DNA from: Cryobacterium adonitolivorans | GTDB lineage: Bacteria > Actinomycetota > Actinomycetes > Actinomycetales > Microbacteriaceae | Direction of reading: 5' to 3' | Length of the DNA: 64,000 nt | Assembly: GCF_004402695.1 (NCBI RefSeq) | Contig: NZ_SOFL01000002.1 | Location: forward strand, 1 to 64,000 | Shown: positions 1 to 9,680 of the stretch, piece by piece | Position numbering within the stretch: the stretch's first letter is position 1 | Layout of the letters: each line of letters opens with the position of its first letter | Notes under the pieces: generated by a model | What the model was told of the DNA's origin: nothing | Seen by the model: the letters and a program-made list of their open reading frames with translations, nothing else | The model's database searches: none | Program-made: the position numbers and the translations under genes

Positions 1-261
1 GACCGCCCCGCCTACAACTCGGACCGCCCCGCGTACAAGGGCAACTCTGACCGTCCGCAGCGCGACGGTGACCGTCCGGCGTACAAGGGCAACAGCGACC
101 GCCCGGCGTACAACTCCGAGCGCCCGGCGTACAAGGGCAATTCCGACCGCCCCGCCTACAAGGGCACCTCTGACCGTCCGCAACGCGACGGCGACCGTCC
201 CGCCTACAAGGGCAACAGCGACCGTCCCGCGTACAAGGGCAACTCCGACCGCCCCCAGCGC
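1..261 (+). repeat. Tandem coding repeat (DRPAYKGNS / DRPQRDG units)
   Basis: Imperfect units of about 21-27 bases encode SDRPAYKGN, SERPAYKGN and SDRPQRDG. The array begins outside the window. Synonymous differences between units show selection on the protein, and the copy number is likely to vary between strains. Confidence 0.85.
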
Positions 262-1338
262 GACACCGAGAACAAGCCGTGGCTGAAGGACAGCGCCCGC
301 GGCGGCTCGCCGACCCGTGCTGGCGCTCCCCGCGATTCCGGCAAGAAGCTGTGGACCCGCGAAGGCGCCCCCGCCCGCGGTGACCGCGACGCCCGCGTCG
401 TCGAAGAGGAGATGACCGAAGAGCAGCGCATGCAGCGCGAGCTGCGTTCGGTGCGCCCGCGTCACGACGACCCCGAGCTGCCCGACGACATCACGTCAGA
501 GGACCTTGACCGCATCGCCCGCAACGAGCTCAAGACCCTCACCAAGGACAACGCGGAAGCCGTGGGCCGTCACCTGGCCATGGCCGCCCGAGTCATCGAG
601 GAAGACCCGGAGCTCGCTCACCGCCACGTGATGAGCGCCGCGCGTCGCGCCGGCCGTATCGCCGTCGTGCGCGAGAGCCTGGCCATCACCGCCTACGCCA
701 CCGGCGACTTCGCCCTGGCGCTGCGGGAACTGCGCACCTACCGCCGCATCTCGGGCTCCAACGCCCAGCTGCCGCTGATGGTGGACAGCGAACGCGGCGT
801 GGGCCGCCCCGACCGCGCCCTCGAGCTCGGCCGTTCGGTGGACCGCTCCACCCTGCCCGCCGGTGTGCAGGTGGCCCTGGCCATCGCCATGTCCGGCGCC
901 CGCCTGGACCTGGGAGAGACCGAGGCCGCGCTGAGCGAACTCGAGATCGCCCAACTCGACCCCAAGACCGCGTTCTCCTACAGCTCCGAGCTGTTCGCCG
1001 CCTACGCCGAGGTTCTCGAAGAACTCGGCCGCACCGACGAGGCCGACATCTGGAACGAACGTGCCTCCCGTGCGGACGCCGCCCTGAACGGCGACGTCGA
1101 CGAGACCATCGAGATCGTCGAACTCGACGAAGAAGAATTCGATGAGGACGAGGACGAGCACACCGACGAGGACGAGGACGAGTCCGATCAGGACAACGCC
1201 GACTCGCCCGACGAACTCGAGACCGCCGACGACACCATCACAATCCCTGACACCGAGGACGCTGCTTCATCCGATGACGAATCACACGACGACGCCGAGG
1301 GCGTGGACGAAGATCCTGAAACGACGCCCGTTGACTGA
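1..1338 (+). CDS. Repeat-containing helical (TPR-like) protein, 5' end outside window
   Basis: The reading frame is open from base 1, so the true start lies upstream. The first ~90 codons are a disordered, Arg/Asp/Pro-rich repeat region (units such as SDRPAYKGN and DRPQRDG). A helical region follows (from about base 480 to 1100; AAxRAGRIAVVRE, TGDFALALRELRTYRR), which resembles a TPR-type superhelix. The end is a very acidic tail of Asp/Glu runs. A basic disordered N-terminus, helical core and acidic tail would suit nucleic-acid or protein binding, but I do not recognise a function. It overlaps the next gene by 8 bases and is probably cotranscribed with it. Confidence 0.75.
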   Translation, partial: DRPAYNSDRPAYKGNSDRPQRDGDRPAYKGNSDRPAYNSERPAYKGNSDRPAYKGTSDRPQRDGDRPAYKGNSDRPAYKGNSDRPQRDTENKPWLKDSARGGSPTRAGAPRDSGKKLWTREGAPARGDRDARVVEEEMTEEQRMQRELRSVRPRHDDPELPDDITSEDLDRIARNELKTLTKDNAEAVGRHLAMAARVIEEDPELAHRHVMSAARRAGRIAVVRESLAITAYATGDFALALRELRTYRRISGSNAQLPLMVDSERGVGRPDRALELGRSVDRSTLPAGVQVALAIAMSGARLDLGETEAALSELEIAQLDPKTAFSYSSELFAAYAEVLEELGRTDEADIWNERASRADAALNGDVDETIEIVELDEEEFDEDEDEHTDEDEDESDQDNADSPDELETADDTITIPDTEDAASSDDESHDDAEGVDEDPETTPVD

Positions 1339-2356
1339 GCCGGCCACACCCCTGGCCGGCATCGATGTGGTCCTGGCCGACCTCGACGGGGTCGTCTACG
1401 CCGGACCGCACGCCATCCCGTACGCGATCGACGGCCTCAACAAGGCCGCCGAGAGCATCCGGGTGGGCTACATCACCAACAACGCGTCGCGCACGGATGC
1501 GTCCGTGGCGTCTCACCTGACCGACCTCGGCCTCACCGTGGCGCCGTCCGATGTCGTCACCTCGCCGCAGGCCGCCATGCGGCTGCTCGTGGAGCAGGTG
1601 CCGGCCGGATCCCTCATCATGGTGGTGGGCGGCGATGGGCTCGTCGACGAACTGCAGAAGCACGGCTTCACGGTGACCCGGTCCGCCGAGGATTCCCCGG
1701 CCGCCGTGGTGCAGGGCTTCGCTCCCGAGGTGGGCTGGACCCAGCTGGCCGAGGCCAGCTTCGCGCTGAACGCCGGCGTGACCCAGGACGGCGACTACGC
1801 GGGTATCCCGTGGATCGCGACGAACACCGACTGGACCATTCCGCAGGCCCGGGGCATCGCGCCGGGCAACGGCACCCTGGTGTCCGCGGTGCACACCGCG
1901 GTGGGGCGCCTGCCGCTTGTGGCCGGCAAGCCGGAGATCCCGATCTTCCTCGAGGCCATCAAGCGCTTTGATGCTACCGCGCCGCTGTTCATCGGCGACC
2001 GGCTCGACACCGACATCCTCGGCGCCAACCGCGCGGGAATGCCGTCGGTGCTCGTGCTCACCGGCATCGACAAGGCCAAGCAGGCCCTGGCGGCCGGCCC
2101 CACTGAGCGTCCGACGTTCATCCTCGAGGACCTGCGCCAGCTGCACCAGCCCTACCCGGTGACCGTGTTCTCCAAGGACAAGTCCCAAGCGACGGTCGAG
2201 GGCGCCTCGGTGCGCATCCACGGCGCCGACGTGGAAATCATGGCGGTCGGAGACGACGGAATCAACCTGTTGCGGGCCGCCTGCGCCGTGATCTGGGCGT
2301 CCGGGCGACCGATCTACGGCCTCAACGTTCCGGAGAGTCTCTATCTCGGACGGTAG
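1331..2356 (+). CDS. HAD-IIA family hydrolase (NagD-like phosphatase)
   Basis: About 341 residues. The HAD motif I sequence LADLDGVVYAG lies near the start, followed by ITNNASR (motif II) and FIGDRLDTDILGA (motif IV), the pattern of NagD/4-nitrophenylphosphatase-type sugar or nucleotide phosphatases. The substrate cannot be read from sequence. I chose the TTG at 1331 because the protein becomes HAD-like right after it; upstream codons in this frame only shadow the acidic tail of the previous gene. The C-terminal ~60 residues past the last HAD motif are an extra tail common in actinobacterial members. Confidence 0.85.
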   Translation: MTEPATPLAGIDVVLADLDGVVYAGPHAIPYAIDGLNKAAESIRVGYITNNASRTDASVASHLTDLGLTVAPSDVVTSPQAAMRLLVEQVPAGSLIMVVGGDGLVDELQKHGFTVTRSAEDSPAAVVQGFAPEVGWTQLAEASFALNAGVTQDGDYAGIPWIATNTDWTIPQARGIAPGNGTLVSAVHTAVGRLPLVAGKPEIPIFLEAIKRFDATAPLFIGDRLDTDILGANRAGMPSVLVLTGIDKAKQALAAGPTERPTFILEDLRQLHQPYPVTVFSKDKSQATVEGASVRIHGADVEIMAVGDDGINLLRAACAVIWASGRPIYGLNVPESLYLGR

Positions 2357-2366
2357 CCTAGGAAGC

Positions 2367-2633
2367 GTGAGTGCAGACAGAGTAGATGCGGCACGCCCGC
2401 CCAGTGCGCCGACCCCGGGTCGCCCGGGGCCGCGCCCGACGCCGTCTGCAGCGGCGCCAGCGCCTTCCGACGACGCACCAGCCCCGCCCGTGCTGGACGG
2501 TGAGCTCGAGGCCCGCGTCACGGCCGCCGAGGCGTTGCCGCTCAAGGACCGGGCCGCGGGGTATCTCCAGCTGCACGACAGTCTGCGCGACCACCTCGAA
2601 GGTGGCGACGTGCCCCGATCGAAGGCCGAATGA
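2367..2633 (+). CDS. Small conserved hypothetical protein
   Basis: 88 residues from a GTG start. The first half is Pro/Ala-rich and disordered; the second half is a helical segment (LEARVTAAEALPLKDRAAGYLQ) that probably forms a short amphipathic helix pair. The stop overlaps the tlyA start as ATGA, so the two are translationally coupled. A small gene here, between a HAD phosphatase and tlyA, is usual in related actinobacteria. Function unknown. Confidence 0.7.
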   Translation: MSADRVDAARPPSAPTPGRPGPRPTPSAAAPAPSDDAPAPPVLDGELEARVTAAEALPLKDRAAGYLQLHDSLRDHLEGGDVPRSKAE

Positions 2634-3577
2634 CCACCTCCAGCACGCCAGAGCCAGACCCCGGGATGGGGACCCAGCACGAGGACGCGCCGGACCCGAG
2701 AAAGTCGGCGCCACAGCCCACCAGCGTGCCGATCAGCACGCCGGCAGCGCCCGCCGCTGAACCCGCGGTTTCGCCGACAGGGGAGCAACGCCTGGATTCG
2801 GCGCTGTTCGAACGCGGCCTGGTGCGCTCGCGCACCGTGGCCGCCCGGCTCATCACCGAGGGCCTGGTCACCGTGGACGGCAGCCCGGTCGTCAAGGCAT
2901 CCGCCAAGGTGCGCGACACCCAGGTCATTGCCGTCGCCCCCACCGACCACTACGTGAGCCGCGGCGCGCACAAGCTCGTCGCCGCGCTCGACGCGTTCGA
3001 CCTGCCGGTCACCGGTCGCACGGCGATGGATGCCGGCGCCTCCACCGGCGGCTTCAGCCAGGTGTTGCTCGAACGCGGCATCGGCCGGATCATCGCCGTC
3101 GACGTGGGCCATGGCCAACTGTCGCCGACCATCAGGGCCGACAAGCGGGTGGTGCTCGTCGAGGGTTTCAACCTGCGCTACGCCACCGCGGAGTCCATCG
3201 CGGGCGCCTCCGGTATCACCGACCGCCCAGACCTCGTCGTTGGCGACCTCTCGTTCATCTCCCTCACCACGGTGCTGCCGGCTCTTGTTGCCACCGCGGC
3301 CGAAGGCGCCGACTTCGTTCTGCTGATCAAACCGCAATTCGAGGTCGGCCGCGGCGGCATCCGGGAGGGCGTCGTGCACAGTGCGGGCCTCCGCGCCGAC
3401 GCCGTCGCCGGGGTGCTCTGGGCCGCCTGGGACCTCGGGCTGCGCGTGAACGGCCTGATCGCCTCGCCGATCGCCGGGGCCGCGGGCAACCATGAATATC
3501 TCGTGTGGCTGCGAAGTGAAACCGGCACCAATCCGACAGAATGGATCGACCGGATAACCGCACTGGTGGGAGCGTGA
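2630..3577 (+). CDS. tlyA: TlyA family rRNA (cytidine-2'-O)-methyltransferase
   Basis: 315 residues. An N-terminal disordered ~45 residues leads to an S4 RNA-binding domain (RLDSALFERGLVRSRTVAAR), then an FtsJ/RrmJ-like Rossmann methyltransferase with the SAM motif DAGASTGGFSQVLLERG and the later DLVVGDLSFISL. TlyA 2'-O-methylates cytidines in 16S and 23S rRNA in mycobacteria and sensitises ribosomes to capreomycin. That role is family knowledge, inferred here. The gene overlaps both neighbours by 4 bases (ATGA and GTGA). Confidence 0.92.
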   Translation: MTTSSTPEPDPGMGTQHEDAPDPRKSAPQPTSVPISTPAAPAAEPAVSPTGEQRLDSALFERGLVRSRTVAARLITEGLVTVDGSPVVKASAKVRDTQVIAVAPTDHYVSRGAHKLVAALDAFDLPVTGRTAMDAGASTGGFSQVLLERGIGRIIAVDVGHGQLSPTIRADKRVVLVEGFNLRYATAESIAGASGITDRPDLVVGDLSFISLTTVLPALVATAAEGADFVLLIKPQFEVGRGGIREGVVHSAGLRADAVAGVLWAAWDLGLRVNGLIASPIAGAAGNHEYLVWLRSETGTNPTEWIDRITALVGA

Positions 3578-4503
3578 CGAGTATGACCGCAACGCCACGA
3601 CACATCCTCGTCGTCGCCCACACCGGCCGCCAGGACTCCCTCGAAGCCGCGGCCACGGTGTGCGAACAGCTGATCGCCGCCGGCGCCGTGCCGGTGCTGG
3701 CCGCCGAGGAGCGCGCCGACCTGCTCGCGTCCTGCCCGCAACTGAACGGCAGCACGGCCGTGCTCGGCGAGACCGTGCAGGCCACCGACCTGGAACTCGT
3801 GATCGTGCTCGGCGGCGACGGCACCATCCTGCGCGCCGCCGAGATCGTGCGCGGCTGCTCCGCGCCGCTGCTCGGCATCAACCTGGGCCACGTGGGTTTC
3901 CTGGCCGAAAGCGAACGCGACGACCTCGGCGAGGCCGTGCGCCGCGCCCTGCTCCGCGACTACCTCGTGGAGGAGCGCATGACGCTCTCGGTGCGGGTGA
4001 AGGTGGACCACGAGGTGGTCTACGAAACCTGGGCGCTCAACGAGGCCACCATCGAAAAGGCCAGCCGGCAGCGGATGATCGAGGTCATCATCGAGGTCGA
4101 CGGTCGCCCGCTGTCCGCCTTCGGCTGCGACGGTGTGGTGCTGTCCACCCCCACCGGGTCGACCGCCTACTCGTTCTCCGCCGGTGGACCCATCGTCTGG
4201 CCGAGCCTGGACGCCCTGCTGCTCGTTCCGCTGAGCGCCCACGCACTGTTCGCCCGCCCCCTCGTGGTCGGGCCGGATTCCTCCCTCGCCGTGGAGGTCC
4301 TCGCCCGCGGCGACAGCACCGCGGTGCTCTGCGCCGACGGACGCCGGGTGCACGACCTGCCGCCGGGCGCCCGCGTGGTCGTGCGACGCTCACCGGTTCC
4401 GGTGCGCCTCGCCCGGCTGCACAGCGGCCCGTTCACCGACCGGCTGGTGAACAAATTCAACCTGCCCATCACGGGCTGGCGGGGCCCGGTCGGACGTGAG
4501 TGA
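3574..4503 (+). CDS. nadK: NAD kinase
   Basis: 309 residues from GTG 3574, which overlaps the tlyA stop as GTGA; ATG 3583 is the alternative start. The ATP/NAD kinase signature GGDGT is at residues 80-84, followed by INLGHVGFLAE and the NE/D segment ALNEATIEKASRQ. The substrate-loop sequence TPTGSTAYSFSAGGPIV is also present. It phosphorylates NAD to NADP in the cytosol. It sits between tlyA and recN, an order common in Gram-positives. Confidence 0.95.
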   Translation: MTSMTATPRHILVVAHTGRQDSLEAAATVCEQLIAAGAVPVLAAEERADLLASCPQLNGSTAVLGETVQATDLELVIVLGGDGTILRAAEIVRGCSAPLLGINLGHVGFLAESERDDLGEAVRRALLRDYLVEERMTLSVRVKVDHEVVYETWALNEATIEKASRQRMIEVIIEVDGRPLSAFGCDGVVLSTPTGSTAYSFSAGGPIVWPSLDALLLVPLSAHALFARPLVVGPDSSLAVEVLARGDSTAVLCADGRRVHDLPPGARVVVRRSPVPVRLARLHSGPFTDRLVNKFNLPITGWRGPVGRE

Positions 4504-4512
4504 GGTGACCGC

Positions 4513-6234
4513 ATGATCGAAGAACTCGTCATCCGGGACCTCGGCGTGATCAAGGAGGCCACCCTCCCGCTCGGCCCCGGCTTCACCGCCATCACCGGTG
4601 AGACCGGCGCGGGCAAGACCATGGTCGTCACAGCGCTCGGCCTGCTGCTGGGCGAACGCGCCGACCCGGGCACCGTGCGGGCCGGCCAGCCGCAGAGCTG
4701 GGTGGAGGGCCGCTGGCTGATCGCACCCGACGGACCCGTCGCCCAGCGGGTGCGGGACGCCGGGGGAGACCTCGACGGCCCGGAGCTGCTGCTCAGCCGT
4801 TCCGTGTCGGCCGAGGGCCGCAGCCGCGCCGTGGTCGGCGGCCGCAGCGCCCCCGCCGGGGTGCTCGGCGACCTCGGCGGCGACCTCGTCGTGGTGCACG
4901 GCCAGTCCGACCAGGTGCGCCTGCGGTCCACCTCCGCGCAGCGCGGGGCGCTCGACCGGTTCGCCGGCCCCGAGCTCACCGACGCCCTCACGGCCTTCCA
5001 GCACGTCTACCACCGCTGGCACGCCAACCAGGCCGATCTCGACCTGCTCATCACCGAGCAGGACCGCCGGGCCCGGGAAGCCGAAGACCTGCGCCTGCGC
5101 ATCGCCGAGATCGAGCTCGCGGCCCCGCAGCGCGGCGAAGACGACGAACTCGCCAGCCGTGCCGAACGGCTCGGCAACCTCGAAGAACTCCGGCTCGCCG
5201 CCGCCTCGTCCCGCGAACTGCTCTCGGCCGAGGAGTCCGGCGACGAGTCTCCCGACGTCGTCGCCCTGCTCGACTCCGCCCGCCGCCAGCTCGAACGCGC
5301 GGCCGAACACGACCCGACACTGCCGCCGCTGGCCGAGGCCCTCGCCAACGCCGGTTTTGTGGTCGCCGACATCGCCGCCCAACTCTCCAGCTACCTCGCC
5401 GGCCTCGACGCCGACGGCGCCCGGGAGCTCGAGGTGGTGCAGGACCGCCGCGCCGAACTGAGCGTGCTCTCCCGCAAGTTCGTCGGAGGTCTCGACGAGG
5501 CCATCGACTTCCTCGACACCGGCAGCAGCCGCCTGCTCGAGCTTGACAGCGACTCCGACCGCATCGACGCCCTGCGCGCCGACACCGCCGCCGACCGCGA
5601 CCTCGTGCAGCGGCTCGCCGAGGCGCTCACCGGCATCCGAACCACGGCGGCCTCGGCGCTCGGCGCCGCCGTCACCACCGAACTGGCCGCGCTGGCCATG
5701 CCCGACGCCCGCCTCGTGGTGGAGATAGACCGGCTCGACGAGGTCTCCGTGACCGGCCACGACCTGGTGCGCATCATGTTGCAGCCCCACGCGGGCGCCG
5801 AGCCGCGGGCACTGGCGCGCGGCGCATCCGGGGGAGAGCTGTCCCGGGTGATGCTGGCCATCGAGGTCGTCATCAACGCCACCGACCCGGTGCCCACCTT
5901 CGTCTTCGACGAGGTCGACGCCGGAGTGGGCGGCGCGGCCGCGATCGAGATCGGCCGGCGACTCGCCCGGCTCGCCGAGACCGCCCAGGTGATCGTGGTC
6001 ACCCACCTCGCCCAGGTTGCCGCTTTCGCCGGCAACCACCTCAGCGTCGTCAAGGACAGCCACGGGTCGGTCACCGCGAGCAGCGTACGCCAGCTCAGCG
6101 GCGACGACAGGGCCGCCGAGATGGCCCGGCTGCTCTCCGGACTGCCCGACTCCGCCAGCGGGCTCGAGCACGCTCGCGAGCTCATCGAACTTGCCCACTC
6201 AACTCGCTCCAACGGAGAGGCCCCCGCTAGGTGA
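4513..6234 (+). CDS. recN: DNA repair protein RecN
   Basis: 573 residues, the usual RecN length. SMC-like ATPase with Walker A GETGAGKT at residues 29-36, a long central coiled-coil region rich in Arg/Glu/Ala (about 160-400), the ABC signature region [14 protein letters not shown] and Walker [13 protein letters not shown]. RecN acts early in double-strand-break repair. It starts at ATG 4513 just after nadK and its stop overlaps the pyrG GTG (GTGA). Confidence 0.95.
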   Translation: MIEELVIRDLGVIKEATLPLGPGFTAITGETGAGKTMVVTALGLLLGERADPGTVRAGQPQSWVEGRWLIAPDGPVAQRVRDAGGDLDGPELLLSRSVSAEGRSRAVVGGRSAPAGVLGDLGGDLVVVHGQSDQVRLRSTSAQRGALDRFAGPELTDALTAFQHVYHRWHANQADLDLLITEQDRRAREAEDLRLRIAEIELAAPQRGEDDELASRAERLGNLEELRLAAASSRELLSAEESGDESPDVVALLDSARRQLERAAEHDPTLPPLAEALANAGFVVADIAAQLSSYLAGLDADGARELEVVQDRRAELSVLSRKFVGGLDEAIDFLDTGSSRLLELDSDSDRIDALRADTAADRDLVQRLAEALTGIRTTAASALGAAVTTELAALAMPDARLVVEIDRLDEVSVTGHDLVRIMLQPHAGAEPRALARGASGGELSRVMLAIEVVINATDPVPTFVFDEVDAGVGGAAAIEIGRRLARLAETAQVIVVTHLAQVAAFAGNHLSVVKDSHGSVTASSVRQLSGDDRAAEMARLLSGLPDSASGLEHARELIELAHSTRSNGEAPAR

Positions 6235-7955
6235 TAGGATCGAAGCCCGTGGTGAACAATATAAACGCGGACAAGTCAGACGGCGCAGTACCTATTCAAA
6301 CGACCAAGCACATTTTTGTGACCGGTGGTGTCGTTTCTTCATTGGGTAAAGGCCTGACGGCGGCAAGCCTCGGCAACCTCCTGACTGCTCGCGGCGTGCG
6401 CGTCGTGATGCAGAAGCTGGACCCCTACCTCAACGTCGATCCCGGCACGATGAACCCGTTCCAACACGGTGAAGTATTCGTCACCGACGACGGCTCGGAG
6501 ACCGACCTCGACATCGGCCACTACGAGCGCTTCCTCGACATCAACCTCACCCAGGCGGCGAACGTCACCACCGGTCAGGTGTACTCGCAGGTCATCGCCC
6601 GCGAACGCCGCGGCGAGTACCTCGGCGACACCGTGCAGGTCATCCCGCACATCACCGATGAGATCAAGCGACGGATGCGCCTGCAGGCCAGCGACGAGCC
6701 GCGCCCCGACGTGATCATCACCGAGGTCGGCGGCACCGTCGGCGACATCGAGTCGCAGCCCTTCATCGAGGCCGCCCGCCAGGTGCGCCACGAACTGGGC
6801 CGCAAGAACGTCTTCTTCGTGCACGTGTCCCTGGTGCCGTTCATGAACGCCTCCGGCGAGCAGAAGACCAAGCCCACCCAGCACTCCGTCGCCGCGCTGC
6901 GTTCGCTGGGTATCCAGCCGGATGCGCTTGTGCTGCGCAGCGACCGGCCCGTCTCCGAGTCGAACAAGCGCAAGATCGCCCTGATGTGCGACGTCGAAGA
7001 GGATGCCGTCGTCAACTGCATCGACGTGCCCAGCATCTACGAGATCCCCACCATGCTGCACGACCAGGGCCTGGACAAGTACATCACCGACGCCCTGAGC
7101 CTGCCGGTGAAGGACGTGGACTGGACCGGTTGGCAGCGGGTGCTCGACGCCGTGCGCGAACCCAAGCACGAGGTCACCATCGGCCTGGTCGGCAAGTACA
7201 TCGACCTGCCCGACGCCTACCTCTCGGTGACCGAAGCGCTGCGCGCCGGCGGATTCGCCCAGCAGACCAAGGTCAAGCTCGAGTGGATCGCCTCCGACAC
7301 CTGCGAGACCCCGGAGGGCGCCGCCGCGATGCTCAGCGAGCTCGACGGCATCTGCGTTCCCGGTGGTTTCGGCGTGCGCGGCATCGAGGGCAAGCTCGGC
7401 GCCCTCAAGTTCGCCCGCGAGAACGCCCTCCCGGTGCTCGGCCTGTGCCTGGGCCTGCAGTGCATGGTCATCGAATACGCCCGCAACAAGGCCGGCCTCG
7501 ACGGCGCCTCGTCGAGCGAGTTCGACCCGGAGACCGAGTTCCCCGTGATCGCGACCATGGAAGAGCAGGTCGAGATCATCGCCGGCGGCGACCTGGGCGG
7601 CACCATGCGCCTGGGCCTGTACCCGGCCAACCTCGCCGAGGGCTCCATCGTTTCCGAGCTCTACGGCGCCCCGATGGCGTCAGAGCGTCACCGTCACCGC
7701 TACGAGGTGAACAACAACTACCGCGCCCAGATCGCCGAGGCCGGTCTGTGGTTCTCCGGCACCTCACCCGACGGCCACCTCGTCGAGTACGTGGAGCTGC
7801 CCCGCGCCGAGCACCCGTTCTACGTGGGCACCCAGGCCCACCCCGAACTGCGCTCACGCCCCAGCCACGCGCACCCGCTGTTCCGCGGCCTGATCGGTGC
7901 GGCCCTGGACCGCCAGCAGGCCAGCCGCCTGTTCGAGGTCAAGGAAGATGCCTGA
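6231..7955 (+). CDS. pyrG: CTP synthase
   Basis: 574 residues. The N-terminal synthase domain starts with [20 protein letters not shown] and contains [19 protein letters not shown]. The C-terminal glutamine amidotransferase domain has the nucleophile in GLCLGLQ (Cys406 counted from GTG 6231) and the catalytic HPE in [10 protein letters not shown]. It makes CTP from UTP, glutamine and ATP. The start is uncertain: GTG 6231 overlaps the recN stop, while GTG 6249 or 6252 follows a purine-rich stretch and gives an N-terminus closer to family members. Confidence 0.95.
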   Translation: MIGSKPVVNNINADKSDGAVPIQTTKHIFVTGGVVSSLGKGLTAASLGNLLTARGVRVVMQKLDPYLNVDPGTMNPFQHGEVFVTDDGSETDLDIGHYERFLDINLTQAANVTTGQVYSQVIARERRGEYLGDTVQVIPHITDEIKRRMRLQASDEPRPDVIITEVGGTVGDIESQPFIEAARQVRHELGRKNVFFVHVSLVPFMNASGEQKTKPTQHSVAALRSLGIQPDALVLRSDRPVSESNKRKIALMCDVEEDAVVNCIDVPSIYEIPTMLHDQGLDKYITDALSLPVKDVDWTGWQRVLDAVREPKHEVTIGLVGKYIDLPDAYLSVTEALRAGGFAQQTKVKLEWIASDTCETPEGAAAMLSELDGICVPGGFGVRGIEGKLGALKFARENALPVLGLCLGLQCMVIEYARNKAGLDGASSSEFDPETEFPVIATMEEQVEIIAGGDLGGTMRLGLYPANLAEGSIVSELYGAPMASERHRHRYEVNNNYRAQIAEAGLWFSGTSPDGHLVEYVELPRAEHPFYVGTQAHPELRSRPSHAHPLFRGLIGAALDRQQASRLFEVKEDA

Positions 7956-8622
7956 GACCCTCGCCGCCCGCGCGGAGATCGACGCGTTGCTGCCCCGCAT
8001 CGAGGATGAGCCGGCGCCAACGGCGCTGACCTCCAGCGCCGTGCGGTTCGACGGCCACGTGTGGAACATCCGTCAGGACGCGTTCGACTACAACGGTGCC
8101 GAGATCGTACGCGAGTACGTCGACCACCCCGGCGCCGTCGCGATCCTCGCCCTCGACGACCAGGACCGGGTGCTATTGATCCAGCAGTACCGGCACCCGG
8201 TGCGGATGCGGGAGTGGGAATTGCCCGCCGGCCTGCTCGACGTCGACGGCGAACACGCCCTCATCGGCGCCCAGCGCGAGCTGGCCGAGGAGACCGACGT
8301 CGTCGCAGCCGAGTGGAACGTGCTCACCGAGTTCTATACGTCCCCTGGCGGCAGCAACGAAGTGATCCGCATCTACCTCGCCCGCGGCCTCTCGCCGGCC
8401 ACCGAGGCCTTCGAGCGCACCGACGAGGAGGCCGACATGGTCACCCGCTGGGTGTCCCTGGACGACGCCGTCGACGCCGCGCTCGCCCGCAGGGTGCAGA
8501 ACCCGGCGCTGGTCGTTGGCGTGCTGGCTGCCGCCGCCTCCCGCTCCCGCGGCTGGGCGAGCCTGGCGCCGGCCGACCTGCCCTGGCCGCGGCATCCGCA
8601 GAACTGGGACCACACGGTGTGA
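7948..8622 (+). CDS. NUDIX hydrolase (ADP-ribose pyrophosphatase type)
   Basis: 224 residues. The Nudix box reads [18 protein letters not shown] then AEETD (G-x5-E-x7-REL-x2-E-E). [18 protein letters not shown] segment downstream is typical of ADP-ribose pyrophosphatases. ATG 7948 has an AAGGAAG ribosome site overlapping the end of pyrG (8-base overlap) and is clearly the start. It probably hydrolyses ADP-ribose or a related nucleoside diphosphate compound in the cytosol. The stop overlaps xerD as GTGA. Confidence 0.88.
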   Translation: MPETLAARAEIDALLPRIEDEPAPTALTSSAVRFDGHVWNIRQDAFDYNGAEIVREYVDHPGAVAILALDDQDRVLLIQQYRHPVRMREWELPAGLLDVDGEHALIGAQRELAEETDVVAAEWNVLTEFYTSPGGSNEVIRIYLARGLSPATEAFERTDEEADMVTRWVSLDDAVDAALARRVQNPALVVGVLAAAASRSRGWASLAPADLPWPRHPQNWDHTV

Positions 8623-9536
8623 CCGGCCCCGCGTTCGTCGATGCGGCCGTGCACTCGTTTCTGCGGCATGTTTCGATTGAACGCGGGCTCTCGGCCAACA
8701 CTGTCGCCGCGTACCGCCGCGACCTGGTCATCTACGCCGGCTGGCTGGCGGATGCCGAGGTCACCGATCTGCGCACGGTGACCGGGCCGCAGGTGAGCGC
8801 GTTCGTGCAACACCTGGGCAGCCGCGCCGAATCACCGTTGACCGCGGCCTCGGTCGCGCGGATCCTGAGCACCGTGCGCGGCTTCCACCGGTTCCTGCTC
8901 GAGGAATCCCTGGTGGACGTCGACGTGGCGCACGAGACCAAACCGCCCAAGCTCGGCCTGCGGCTGCCCAAGGCCATCTCGATCGAGCAGGTGAACGCGC
9001 TGCTGGCCGCCACCGACGGCGAGGAACCGCAACAGCTGCGCGACAAGGCGCTGCTCGAACTGCTCTACGCCACCGGGGCGCGGGTGTCCGAGGTGGTGAA
9101 CCTCAACGTGGACGACATGCTCGAGGAAGACGTGGTGCGGCTCACCGGCAAGGGCAACAAGCAGCGCATCGTGCCCGTCGGCAGCTTCGCCCGCGCCGCG
9201 ATCGACGCGTACCTGGTGCGGGCCCGGCCGGTGCTGTCCACCCGCGGCAAGGCCACCCCTGCACTGTTCCTCGGGGTGCGCGGGCACCGGGTGAGTCGGC
9301 AGAACGCCTGGTTGATCATCCGGGCGGCGGCCGAACGCGCCCAGCTGGGCATCGAGGTCTCGCCGCACACCCTGCGGCACTCGTTCGCCACCCATCTGCT
9401 CTCCGGCGGTGCCGACGTGCGGGTGGTGCAGGAACTGCTCGGCCACTCGTCGGTGGCCACCACCCAGATCTACACCCTCGTCACCATCGACACCCTTCGC
9501 GATGTGTACACCACGGCGCACCCCCGCGCCCGCTGA
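8619..9536 (+). CDS. xerD: Site-specific tyrosine recombinase XerD
   Basis: 305 residues from GTG 8619, coupled to the preceding gene (GTGA). N-terminal SAM-like DNA-binding domain (HSFLRHVSIERGLSANTV), then the catalytic core: Arg in YATGARVSEVVNL, HTLRHSFATHLL, LGHSSVATTQIYT with the nucleophile Tyr. Length and position next to parA/scpAB identify it as the chromosome-dimer-resolving XerD and not an element integrase. Confidence 0.93.
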   Translation: MTGPAFVDAAVHSFLRHVSIERGLSANTVAAYRRDLVIYAGWLADAEVTDLRTVTGPQVSAFVQHLGSRAESPLTAASVARILSTVRGFHRFLLEESLVDVDVAHETKPPKLGLRLPKAISIEQVNALLAATDGEEPQQLRDKALLELLYATGARVSEVVNLNVDDMLEEDVVRLTGKGNKQRIVPVGSFARAAIDAYLVRARPVLSTRGKATPALFLGVRGHRVSRQNAWLIIRAAAERAQLGIEVSPHTLRHSFATHLLSGGADVRVVQELLGHSSVATTQIYTLVTIDTLRDVYTTAHPRAR

Positions 9537-9548
9537 CCCGCGCCCCGT

Positions 9549-9638
9549 CGTTGGTCGAGCCTGTCGAGACCGCGTGAGGGTGCCTGTTCGGGCGCGACCC
9601 GGGATCGGCTCACCGGGTCTCGATAAGCTCGACCAACG
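9549..9638 (+). repeat. Inverted GTCGAG-type palindromic repeat after xerD
   Basis: Two 23-base arms, at 9549-9571 and 9616-9638, are nearly reverse complementary (core GGTCGAGCCTGTCGAGACC against GGTCTCGATAAGCTCGACC) with a 44-base loop. The same motif recurs at 12982-13033 and 23080-23145, so this is a dispersed REP-like element. It may also act as a terminator for the xerD operon. Confidence 0.75.
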
Positions 9639-9680
9639 GAATGGGTGCGCTTCGCGGGCAAGCTCGACCACAATGGGGGA

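Noticed and set aside
1..261. Possible CRISPR array
   Set aside because: Units are codon-periodic, lack unique spacers and encode a continuous protein.
1238..3598. Long minus-strand frame (786 codons) opposite the HAD, small and tlyA genes
   Set aside because: High-GC shadow of clear plus-strand genes with overlapping regulatory signals; composition is not protein-like.
4390..6198. 602-codon minus-strand frame opposite recN
   Set aside because: Mirror frame of recN, Gly/Val/Glu-rich with no family motif.
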